Positions 25,312-32,905 of a stretch of DNA of 58,292 nt are shown here, one piece after another. The stretch is from Streptomyces bicolor. GTDB taxonomy: Bacteria > Actinomycetota > Actinomycetes > Streptomycetales > Streptomycetaceae. The notes under the pieces are model-generated. The model was not told the origin of the DNA, ran no database searches, and was given only the letters and a program-made list of their open reading frames with translations. The position numbers and the translations under genes were made by a program. Location: the NCBI RefSeq assembly GCF_000719285.1, contig NZ_JOFS01000042.1, positions 1-58,292 on the forward strand. The letters are read 5' to 3'. The first letter of the stretch is position 1; every line of letters starts with the position of its first letter.

Positions 25312-26853
25312 TCAGTGCGCGACGACCGGCACCGGCACCTCGTCCGCCGCGCCCTCCTCGGAGGACGCCACCGTCGTACCGCCCGGACGGCCGGCGTTGA
25401 CGAAGGTCAGGGCGATGGCCGCGGCCACGACCAGGATGCCGACGGCGAACCAGATGGCGCTGGTGTAGCCCTGCACCATGCCCTCCAGCTGGACCAGCTG
25501 CTGCTGGGACCGGCTGGTCGCGCCCCCGATGTGGTCCGCGATGTAGGACGTGGTGGCCGAGGCGGCGATCGTGTTCAGCAGGGCCGTACCGATCGCACCG
25601 CCCACCTGCTGGGAGGTGTTGACCATCGCGGAGGCGACACCGGCGTCCTGCGGCTTGACGCCCTGCGTGGACAGGGACATGGCCGGCATGAACGCGGTAC
25701 CCATACCCAGGCCGAGCAGCAGCATCGCCGGCAGCAGGAGCGCGGCGTACGAGGAGCCGATCTCCAGCTGGGTCAGCAGCAGCATGCCGAGCGCGGCGAC
25801 CAGGAAGCCAGGGCCCATCAGCAGCCGCGGCGCGACCCGGGTCATCAGCCGGGTGCCGATCTGGGTGGACCCGGTGATCATGCCCGCGATCATCGGCAGG
25901 AAGGCGAAGCCGGTCTTCACCGGCGAGTAGCCCTTCACGATCTGCAGGTAGTAGGTGAGGAAGAGGAACAGGCCGAACATCGCGATGATCGCGAGGCCGA
26001 GCGAGAGGTAGACACCGCCGCGGTTGCGCTCGGTGACCACGCGCAGCGGCAGCAGCGGAGCCTTGACCTTGGCCTCGACGAGGACGAAGGCCAGCAGCAG
26101 CACGCCGGAGGCGACGAACATGCCGACCGTCATCGAGTCGCCCCAGCCCGCGGACTCGGCGCGAGTGAAGCCGTAGACCAGCGCGACCAGGCCGAGGGTG
26201 GACAGGAGCACGCCCGGGATGTCGAGCGGGTTGCGGTTGCGGCCGCCCTCCGGCTCACGGATGACGAGCCAGGCACCGGCCGCGGCGAGCACGGCGAACG
26301 GGATGTTCACGAAGAACGTCCAGCGCCAGTCCAGGTACTCGGTGAGGAAACCGCCGAGGATCAGACCGACGGCGCCACCGCCACCGGCGATCGCACCGTA
26401 GATGCCGAACGCCTTGGCGCGCTCCTTGGCGTCCGTGAACATCACGGCGAGCAGCGACAGCGCGGCCGGCGCGAGCAGCGCGCCGAAGACACCCTGCAGG
26501 GCACGGGCGCCGAACATCATGGCCTCGTTGGTGGCCGCGCCACCCAGCGCGGAGGCGGCGGCGAAGCCGGCCAGACCGACGACGAAGGCACGCTTGCGGC
26601 CCCAGAGGTCGGCTATCCGGCCGCCGAACAGCAGCAGACCGCCGAAGGCCAGGGCGTAGGCCGTGACGACCCACTGCCGGTTGCCGTCCGATATCCCCAG
26701 GTCCTGCTGGGCGGAGGGCAGGGCGATGTTCACGATGGTCGCGTCGAGCACGACCATCAGCTGGGCCAGCGCGATGAAGACGAGCGCTTTCCAGCGGTTC
26801 GAATCGGCGGCGCCGAGGGCGCTGCCGGGAGCCTTTGCGGCTGTTTCAGACAT
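25312..26853 (-). CDS. MFS drug exporter, DHA2 (14-TM) family
   Basis: A 513-residue EmrB/QacA-type exporter with about 14 hydrophobic helices. Helix 1 has LMVVLDATIVNIALPSAQ, motif A is GGRIADLWGRKRAFVVG, and motif C is around GGGGAVGLILGGFLTEYL. It is downstream of, and co-directional with, a TetR gene (119-bp gap) that carries two dyad operators in its own leader, so export should be induced when TetR is released. Substrate unknown. ATG at 26853; a GTG four codons upstream is possible. It converges with the MarR gene over 115 bp. Confidence 0.9.
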   Translation of the reverse strand: MSETAAKAPGSALGAADSNRWKALVFIALAQLMVVLDATIVNIALPSAQQDLGISDGNRQWVVTAYALAFGGLLLFGGRIADLWGRKRAFVVGLAGFAAASALGGAATNEAMMFGARALQGVFGALLAPAALSLLAVMFTDAKERAKAFGIYGAIAGGGGAVGLILGGFLTEYLDWRWTFFVNIPFAVLAAAGAWLVIREPEGGRNRNPLDIPGVLLSTLGLVALVYGFTRAESAGWGDSMTVGMFVASGVLLLAFVLVEAKVKAPLLPLRVVTERNRGGVYLSLGLAIIAMFGLFLFLTYYLQIVKGYSPVKTGFAFLPMIAGMITGSTQIGTRLMTRVAPRLLMGPGFLVAALGMLLLTQLEIGSSYAALLLPAMLLLGLGMGTAFMPAMSLSTQGVKPQDAGVASAMVNTSQQVGGAIGTALLNTIAASATTSYIADHIGGATSRSQQQLVQLEGMVQGYTSAIWFAVGILVVAAAIALTFVNAGRPGGTTVASSEEGAADEVPVPVVAH

Positions 26854-26971
26854 GGGGGTACCCACTTCGGGACTTCGTGACGGAAAAAGACGAAAAAACG
26901 GGTGTCCAAAGGGGACGGCTCGTCGGCTGTGACGGCCGGTGAGATTCGGTGTGGTGCCTGCTGTCGCGCTC

Positions 26972-27628
26972 TTAACTCATCGGTCGGGCCTGGCGCAGGT
27001 CCTTCATGGTCAGTGCCGTGCCCGGCAGAACGGAACGGGCCGGGGCCCGCAGTCCGTCCAGGAACAGCTGCAGATGGCGGTGGACGTAGCGGTCGGCGAT
27101 GTCGCACCCGGTCCCGGCCGGGGGCCGGCTGAGCTGGGCCACGGCGACCATCACGTCGCCGAAGTCCACGTCATGGCGGAGCTGGCCGGCCTCCTTGGCG
27201 CGGTCCATGATCTCCACGACCAGTTGCTCGCACCGCACCCGTGTGGCTTCCAGATCCGGGTGGTGCTTGTCGAACGTGCTCTGGACCATGGGGCACAGCG
27301 CGCCGATCCGCTCGTCGGCGGAGATGTGCACGAAGCGCTCCAGGGCCTCGAAGGCATCCCCGGTCTCCGCGAGCGCGAGTTCGGCGGCGGCCGCCGTACG
27401 CTCCATGACGGAGCAGACGACCTCGCGGACGAGCGCGTCGCGGTCGGGGAAGTTGCGGTACACCGTGGCGTTGCCGACGCCGGCCCGGCGGGCGATGTCG
27501 TCCAGCGGCACGTCGGGGCCGTGTTCGACGAACATCTCCCGGGCGGCGGTGACGATCCGCTCCCGGTTGCGCAGGGCGTCGGCGCGCGGCCGGGTCGCCT
27601 TGCGCGCTACGGGGGTCGCGGTCTGCAC
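26972..27628 (-). CDS. TetR family transcriptional regulator
   Basis: A 218-residue TetR/AcrR regulator. The N-terminal HTH (about residues 12-60) contains RADALRNRERIVTAAREMFV and the recognition stretch PLDDIARRAGVGNATVYRNFPDRDALV. The helical ligand domain follows. The GTG at 27628 is chosen over the longer open frame because CAGGAG lies six bases upstream and the longer version would translate through the operators. It should repress itself and the following MFS exporter. Confidence 0.92.
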   Translation of the reverse strand: MQTATPVARKATRPRADALRNRERIVTAAREMFVEHGPDVPLDDIARRAGVGNATVYRNFPDRDALVREVVCSVMERTAAAAELALAETGDAFEALERFVHISADERIGALCPMVQSTFDKHHPDLEATRVRCEQLVVEIMDRAKEAGQLRHDVDFGDVMVAVAQLSRPPAGTGCDIADRYVHRHLQLFLDGLRAPARSVLPGTALTMKDLRQARPMS

Positions 27629-27660
27629 GGCGTACTCCTGAGTTCCAGCGGTTGGCGATC

Positions 27661-27717
27661 CGGGGAAGCTCTCCCCGTTTCGCTCGGACACCTGGCTAAA
27701 CGGGGAAAGGATCCCCG
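27661..27717. promoter_or_regulatory. Two 17-bp dyad operators for the TetR regulator
   Basis: CGGGGA-N5-TCCCCG occurs perfectly twice: 27661-27677 (spacer AGCTC) and 27701-27717 (spacer AAGGA), with centres 40 bp apart. The flanks agree too, as each dyad has AAA next to one arm in opposite orientation. They sit 33-90 bp upstream of the TetR GTG. Confidence 0.8.
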
Positions 27718-27885
27718 GTTATTTCCCACCTTCGAAAAGATTCCATGTGACTCGGGTCACAATCTCCTCGGTGAAGAACCCACGTTCGGTCTCCTTCAAC
27801 GCGCGCCCGCGCACCCCTCGACACAGGGTGATCGAGAGGGCGCAGCACGCGGCCGGCGCGCTGCCATGGACTGAAGGGCCCATGC

Positions 27886-29166
27886 ATGCAGCCGAGCGGT
27901 CGGATACGCCCCCGCCGTGCGGTCGCCCTGGCCTCCGTGACCGCCCTGACCCTGGCGGTCAGCACCTCGGCAGGCACCGGGCACCACACGGCGGGAACCC
28001 TGACGGCGACGGGAGCGGGACCGATCGCGCTCGCCCGCTCCTCCCCCCTCCGCCCCTGCATGATCAGCGGCCGGCCGACGGTCCAGATGTCGGAAGGCGT
28101 GCCGACGGCACGCGGCTACTCCCGCTCCACCGGCACCGTGCACGCCCTCACCGTGATGGTCGACTTCCCCGACACACCCGGTCCGGGCCGCGCGCTCGAC
28201 CGCTTCGCGGAGTTCTTCCCGCAGACCCAGGACTGGTTCCGCACCAGCTCCTACGGCCGCCTCGACTACCGCCCCCGGACCCCGATCCCCGGCTGGCTGC
28301 GCATGCCCAAGTCCTTCCGCGCCTACGGCATAGAGCGCGGCGCGCCCTTCGACCCCGGGTACCGGCAGCTGGTCCAGGACATCGTGGCCGCGGCCGATCC
28401 CAAGGTGGACTTCCGGTCGTACGACTTCCTGAACGTGCTGGTGACACCGAACGCCGGCCCCTCGGCCCTGGACACGGTCCTGTCGGTGTCCTTCGCGGGC
28501 AACACGGAGGCCCCCGTGGCCGACGGCGTCTCCGTCGCGAACGCCTCCTTCGTCTACTCCCGCCAGGACGACGGCTCCGGCTCCTACCGCCGCACCGGCT
28601 ACCGGGTCCTCCCCCACGAGAACGGCCACGTCTTCGGCCTGCCCGACCTGTACACCGCGGAGGGCGGCGGCGCGGTCGGCCACTGGGACATCATGAGCGA
28701 GGACTGGGGGGCCAACAACGACCTGCTCGGCTGGCACAAGTGGAAGCTGGGCTGGCTGGACGCGGCACAGGTACGGTGCGCGACCGCCTCCGGAACCACC
28801 GACTACGAACTGACGCCGCTGGCCCGGGAGGGCGGCCCGAAGCTGGTGTTCGTCCCACTGGACCGCCGCAGCGGCTACGCCGTCGAACTGCGCACCCGAG
28901 AGGGCAACGACGAGACCGTGTGCCGCCCCGGCGTCCTGATCTACAAGGTCGACGCGGACGTGGACACCGGGATGGGCCCGGTGAAGGTCCACGACTCCCG
29001 ACCGGACAGCGGCGGCTGCACCCGCAGCCCCAACGTCCACGCGGAGCTGTCGGACGCGACGTTCGTGCCCGGGGAGGAGTTCCGGGACTCGGAGAGGGGG
29101 GTGCGGGTTTCGGTGGTGGGGGCGGATTTGACGGGGAGTTATCGGGTTCGGGTTACGCGGGAGTAG
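27886..29166 (+). CDS. Secreted M6-type zinc metalloprotease
   Basis: A 426-residue exported peptidase. A basic start plus hydrophobic signal (RRAVALASVTALTLAVSTSAG) is followed by a propeptide-like stretch. The catalytic domain contains the zinc motif HENGHVFGLPD (HExxHxxGxxD) and the Met-turn-like GHWDIMSEDWG. It resembles the M6 (immune inhibitor A-like) family, including the early VMVDFPDTPG pattern. The C-terminus is a beta-rich domain with single Cys residues at CRPG and GGCTRS that may pair. It likely degrades extracellular protein. ATG with GAAGGG upstream. Confidence 0.85.
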   Translation: MQPSGRIRPRRAVALASVTALTLAVSTSAGTGHHTAGTLTATGAGPIALARSSPLRPCMISGRPTVQMSEGVPTARGYSRSTGTVHALTVMVDFPDTPGPGRALDRFAEFFPQTQDWFRTSSYGRLDYRPRTPIPGWLRMPKSFRAYGIERGAPFDPGYRQLVQDIVAAADPKVDFRSYDFLNVLVTPNAGPSALDTVLSVSFAGNTEAPVADGVSVANASFVYSRQDDGSGSYRRTGYRVLPHENGHVFGLPDLYTAEGGGAVGHWDIMSEDWGANNDLLGWHKWKLGWLDAAQVRCATASGTTDYELTPLAREGGPKLVFVPLDRRSGYAVELRTREGNDETVCRPGVLIYKVDADVDTGMGPVKVHDSRPDSGGCTRSPNVHAELSDATFVPGEEFRDSERGVRVSVVGADLTGSYRVRVTRE

Positions 29167-29217
29167 GGGGTGGGGGCGGGGGAGGTTGGAGCGGGAGGTG
29201 GGAGGTGGGGGGTGGCT
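29166..29217 (+). other. G-run tract, possible G-quadruplex
   Basis: Directly after the metalloprotease stop, the + strand has three runs of five G separated by single bases (GGGGGTGGGGGCGGGGG), then further GGG runs to about 29217. This fits a four-tract quadruplex pattern and could pause transcription. No hairpin terminator is seen here. Confidence 0.4.
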
Positions 29218-29331
29218 TGGGTGGAGTGGGCTCGGGTGGAGTGAGGATGTCCGGGCGCGGGTCGAGGTTGCCGTACGCGCGCGTGGGGCCGATTACGGTT
29301 AGGGCTGCCTCGAACGCCGTACGGAGAGCCG

Positions 29332-31002
29332 ATGCCCGCGAAGACGACCCTGGACGACGACCGTGCCGTGCCGGCGGAGGCGGTCACGCCGCTGATCCGG
29401 GGGGTGGCGGTGTTGCGGCGGCTGACGGAGGCCGGCGGGACGGTGAGCGCGAGCGGGCTGGAGCGGAGCACCGGACTGGCGCGCTCGACGGTGGACCGGA
29501 TCGCGTCCACGCTCGCGCGCATGGGATACGTCCGCCTCGACGGCCGTGACGTCGTGCTGGCCCCCCGCGTGATGGAACTGGGCAACGCCTACCTTGCCTC
29601 CCTCGGCCTGCCCGCCCTCCTCGCCTCCCACGCCGACGCGCTCGCCGACGAACTGGACGAGTCGGTGTCGCTGGCGGTCGCCGACCGCGACGGCATCCGC
29701 TTCATCCACCAGGCGACCCGCCGCCGCGCGATGTCCCTCAGCTTCCGCATCGGCGACCTGCTCCCCGCCGAACGCACCGCGCCGGGCCCCCTGTTCGCCA
29801 CGGAGTGGACGGACGCGCAGTGGCGGGCCTGGCACGAGCGCCGGGCGGCGGACCCGGAGGACCGGGGCTTCCCCGCCGTACCGCCCCGCGAGCACACCTC
29901 ACCCGACGAGGACTTCGAACGCCGGGCGCAGCGGGCCCGGAAGGACGGCTGGGCGCTGGACGACCAGTTGATCGAGCCGGGGCTGGTGGCGGTGTCCGTA
30001 CCGGTACGGGACCCCCGGGCGGGCGGCCGTATCGCCTGCGTGGCGAGCGTCGTGAGCCACACCAGCCGCCACACGGCCGCGAACCTGCGCGACACGCTCC
30101 TCCCCCGCCTGCGGACGGCCGTGGCGGAGATGGAACGCGTGCTGCGCGAGGCACCCGAGCCGCAGCCCGGCCGGGTCCCGGCGGGCCTGGCGACCTGGAC
30201 GGGCGCCTCCAAGCAGGAACTGGGCAGGGAGTTCGTCGAGTCACTGGCCCGCGGACTGACCGTGCTGACCGCCTTCGGCGCGGGACGGGCCGAGCTGACG
30301 CTCACGGACGTGGCACGGGCGACGGGCCTGTCCCGGGCCACGGCGCGCAGGGCGCTCATCACGTACGACCATCTGGGCCTGGTACGTCAGTCGGGCACAC
30401 GGGGCTTCGCACTCACCCCGCGCGTCCTGTCCCTCGGCTTCCCACCCCTGTCCCGCACCACCTTGGCCCAGATCGCGACCCCACACCTGGCCGAACTGGC
30501 CGGCCGTGTCCACGAGTCGGCGTCCCTGGCGGTGCTGACGCCGTCGGGCGAGGAGATCCAGTACACGGCCCGGGCCGCCACCAGCCGCGTGATGAGCGTC
30601 AACGTGACGGTCGGCACGCGACTGCCGGCGTACGCGACATCGCTGGGCCGCGTGCTGCTCGCGGATCTCCCTGAGGATGGGCGCCAGTTGGGCGAACTGC
30701 GCCCACTGACCTCGCGCACGACCACGGACCCCGCGACCCTCGCGGCGGAGCTGGAGGAGATCCGGGCGCGAGGTTACGCCTTGGTCGACGAAGAGTTGGA
30801 GGAGGGGTTGCGGTCGATCGCGGTACCGGTGCGGGACCGGGCGGGCCGCGTCGTGGCGGCGGCGAACGTGGCGATGCACGCGGCTCGGCGGTCGGTGCGG
30901 GAGTGCGTCCGGGACGTGCTGCCGGAGCTGACGGCGACGGCCGAGCGGATCACCGCGGACCTGGGGGTGGCGGGGAGGTTCGCTCGGGTGTCGGTGGTGT
31001 GA
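29332..31002 (+). CDS. Tandem IclR-family regulator (two complete IclR units)
   Basis: A 556-residue protein made of two IclR modules in tandem. Unit 1 (about residues 1-255) has HTH SASGLERSTGLARSTVDRIASTL, then an effector domain from LASHADALADELDESVSLAV. Unit 2 (about 280-550) has HTH TLTDVARATGLSRATARRALITY and effector sequence LAELAGRVHESASLAVLTPSG. The effector core VDEELEEGLRSIAVPVRDRAGRV in unit 2 matches VSVPVRDPRAGGRIACVAS in unit 1. Tandem IclR proteins are known among actinobacterial regulators of aromatic catabolism. No catabolic genes adjoin. ATG at 29332. Confidence 0.9.
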   Translation: MPAKTTLDDDRAVPAEAVTPLIRGVAVLRRLTEAGGTVSASGLERSTGLARSTVDRIASTLARMGYVRLDGRDVVLAPRVMELGNAYLASLGLPALLASHADALADELDESVSLAVADRDGIRFIHQATRRRAMSLSFRIGDLLPAERTAPGPLFATEWTDAQWRAWHERRAADPEDRGFPAVPPREHTSPDEDFERRAQRARKDGWALDDQLIEPGLVAVSVPVRDPRAGGRIACVASVVSHTSRHTAANLRDTLLPRLRTAVAEMERVLREAPEPQPGRVPAGLATWTGASKQELGREFVESLARGLTVLTAFGAGRAELTLTDVARATGLSRATARRALITYDHLGLVRQSGTRGFALTPRVLSLGFPPLSRTTLAQIATPHLAELAGRVHESASLAVLTPSGEEIQYTARAATSRVMSVNVTVGTRLPAYATSLGRVLLADLPEDGRQLGELRPLTSRTTTDPATLAAELEEIRARGYALVDEELEEGLRSIAVPVRDRAGRVVAAANVAMHAARRSVRECVRDVLPELTATAERITADLGVAGRFARVSVV

Positions 31003-31019
31003 GTCGGGTTCCCCCCGGC

Positions 31020-31928
31020 TCACCAGTCCTTCGCGGCGGCCAGCAGGCGCTCCCGTACGAGTGCCACGTGCGGGTTGGTGGAGTTCCCCGGGCGTTGGAC
31101 GAGGTAGGCGGTGTTGATCGGCGGATCCTCCGGCTGGTGCAGCAGGCGCAGGGCGCCGGAGGCCAGCTCGGTGCGGCACAGGTAGCTGGGCAGGACGGTC
31201 CAGCCGGCGCCGACGGTTACGGCGGTGAGGACGCTGCGCAGGTCTGGGACGGTGATCGCGGCCTGGACGTGCAGCCGGCGGGCGAAGACATGGCGCCAGT
31301 AGCGGCGGGCGATGGGCAGGTCCTCGGCGTAGGTGATCAGCGGGAGGCTCTCCAGAGTGGCGGGCAGCTCCTGTCCCTCGAGACGTTCGGCCCATACGGG
31401 GGCGGCGACCAGGACGAACTCCTCGTCGGCGAGAAGTTCGGCGTGCAGCGTCCGGCCGCGGGGGCGTCGGGTGGCGACGACGAGGTCGTGGCGTCCGGCC
31501 CGGATCTCCTGGAGCAGCGGCTCGGTCAGTCCGATGGCCACCCGCAGCCGCACTCCATGCGCGACCAGCGGGGCCAGCACCTTGAGGCCGACCACGCCCA
31601 TGAACTCCGCGGGCCCCCCAAGATGCACCGGTGCCACGGTGCTGCTCGGCTCCTCGCCGGTGATGACCGCCAGGTGGTCGAGGGGGGCCGACAGCCGGTT
31701 GGCGAGTTCGTCCGCGTGGGGCAGCGGGGTGACGCCCTTCGCCCGGCGTTCGAACAGCTCGCGGCCCAGGCGGTTCTCCAGCGCCCGGATCTGCGTGGTG
31801 ACGGTGGACTGCGACACGCTCAGCTGACGTGCTGCGGCGGTGAAGGAGCCCAGGCGGTGCACCGCGAGGAAGGTGCGCAGCAGGTTCAGGTCCAGCGGAC
31901 CGGACCCATGAGTGTCGTGATCGCCCAC
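31020..31928 (-). CDS. LysR family transcriptional regulator
   Basis: A LysR-type regulator of about 302 residues. The N-terminal winged HTH begins LDLNLLRTFLAVHRLGSFTAAA and contains RQLSVSQSTVTTQIRALENRLG. A two-lobe periplasmic-binding-like ligand domain follows from about residue 90. The frame is open to 32033. I choose the GTG at 31928, the closest start before the conserved LDLNLLRTF, while noting an ATG at 31964 with GAGGGCGG upstream. It is divergent from a DJ-1/PfpI gene whose promoter contains a T-N11-A dyad. Confidence 0.85.
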   Translation of the reverse strand: MGDHDTHGSGPLDLNLLRTFLAVHRLGSFTAAARQLSVSQSTVTTQIRALENRLGRELFERRAKGVTPLPHADELANRLSAPLDHLAVITGEEPSSTVAPVHLGGPAEFMGVVGLKVLAPLVAHGVRLRVAIGLTEPLLQEIRAGRHDLVVATRRPRGRTLHAELLADEEFVLVAAPVWAERLEGQELPATLESLPLITYAEDLPIARRYWRHVFARRLHVQAAITVPDLRSVLTAVTVGAGWTVLPSYLCRTELASGALRLLHQPEDPPINTAYLVQRPGNSTNPHVALVRERLLAAAKDW

Positions 31929-32004
31929 GGTTTCGAGACTACGAGGTGCGCATGGCAACCACATGCCGTCCGCCCTCAGAGGAACGACCCACCGAGCCAC
32001 CCGG

Positions 32005-32036
32005 GCCATCACGCCATCGCGCCATCGCGCCATCGA
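32005..32036. repeat. Four tandem 8-bp repeats in a divergent promoter
   Basis: GCCATCxC is repeated four times (32005-32012, 32013-32020, 32021-32028, 32029-32036, the last ending GA). It abuts the LysR dyad. Confidence 0.75.
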
Positions 32037-32048
32037 TACCTGGTATCG
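32033..32048. promoter_or_regulatory. LysR-type operator (T-N11-A dyad)
   Basis: CGATACC-T-GGTATCG (32034-32048) is a perfect 15-bp dyad that contains T-N11-A (T32033 to A32045). It sits between the LysR gene and the divergent DJ-1/PfpI gene, about 78 bp upstream of the latter's ATG. Confidence 0.65.
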
Positions 32049-32125
32049 GTCTCTTCATTGGCGCGGATACTTCAGCAGCTTTAGCTTCGAGACGACGAAC
32101 AGGCAAAGCTCCAGGAGACCCCACC

Positions 32126-32821
32126 ATGTCGAAGATCCTTTTCGTGATGACCGGCGCCGACCACTGGACGCTGGCGGACGGCACCAAGCGCCCGACCGGC
32201 TTCTGGGCCGAGGAGGCCGTCGTCCCGTACCAGGCGTTCACGGCCGCCGGCCACGAGATCGTCGCCGCCACGCCGGGCGGCGTCGTACCGCCCGTGGACC
32301 AGGGCAGCCTGGCCCCGGAGTTCAACGGCGGCGAGGAGGGCGCGAAGAAGATGGCGGACGATCTCGCCTCGATCAGCGAGTTCCAGCACCCCGTCAGGCT
32401 GGAGGACGTCGACCTCGCCGAATACGCCGCCGTCTACTACCCCGGTGGTCATGGCCCGATGGAGGACCTGGCCGTCGACGCCACCTCCGGCAAGCTCCTC
32501 ATCGACGCCCTCTCCTCGGGCAAGCCACTCGGCGTGGTCTGCCACGCCCCGGCCGCCCTGCTGGCCGCCACCCTGGCCGACGGCGCCAACGCCTTCGCCG
32601 GCTACCGGCTCACCGGTTTCAGCAACGTCGAGGAGACCCAGACGGGCCTCGCGGCGGGCGCCAAGTGGCTGCTTCAGGACCGCCTGGTCGAGATCGGCGC
32701 CGACTACCAGGAGGGCGAGCCGTGGGCCCCGAACGTGGTCGTCGACCGCAACCTGGTCACCGGCCAGAACCCCGCCTCCGCGGGACCGGCAGCAGCCGAA
32801 ATGCTCAAGAAGCTGGCCTGA
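32126..32821 (+). CDS. DJ-1/PfpI family protein (class I glutamine amidotransferase-like)
   Basis: A 231-residue DJ-1/PfpI-fold protein of the Hsp31/glyoxalase-like subgroup. PTGFWAEEAVVPYQAF near the N-terminus carries the conserved Glu. YYPGGHGPMEDL precedes the nucleophile elbow GVVCHAPAALLAAT, with Cys next to His. The end GQNPASAGPAAAEMLKKL is also typical. Such proteins act as methylglyoxal glyoxalases or carbonyl-stress chaperones. CAGGAGACC precedes the ATG. LysR control is likely from the divergent arrangement. Confidence 0.92.
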   Translation: MSKILFVMTGADHWTLADGTKRPTGFWAEEAVVPYQAFTAAGHEIVAATPGGVVPPVDQGSLAPEFNGGEEGAKKMADDLASISEFQHPVRLEDVDLAEYAAVYYPGGHGPMEDLAVDATSGKLLIDALSSGKPLGVVCHAPAALLAATLADGANAFAGYRLTGFSNVEETQTGLAAGAKWLLQDRLVEIGADYQEGEPWAPNVVVDRNLVTGQNPASAGPAAAEMLKKLA

Positions 32822-32905
32822 CGCAACGCCGCGCTCCACGCCGGCTTCGGTGGGACGGAATCCTGCCCTCTCGTCGTGAACGTGTCCCAGGCCCGCGCCC
32901 GCTGC

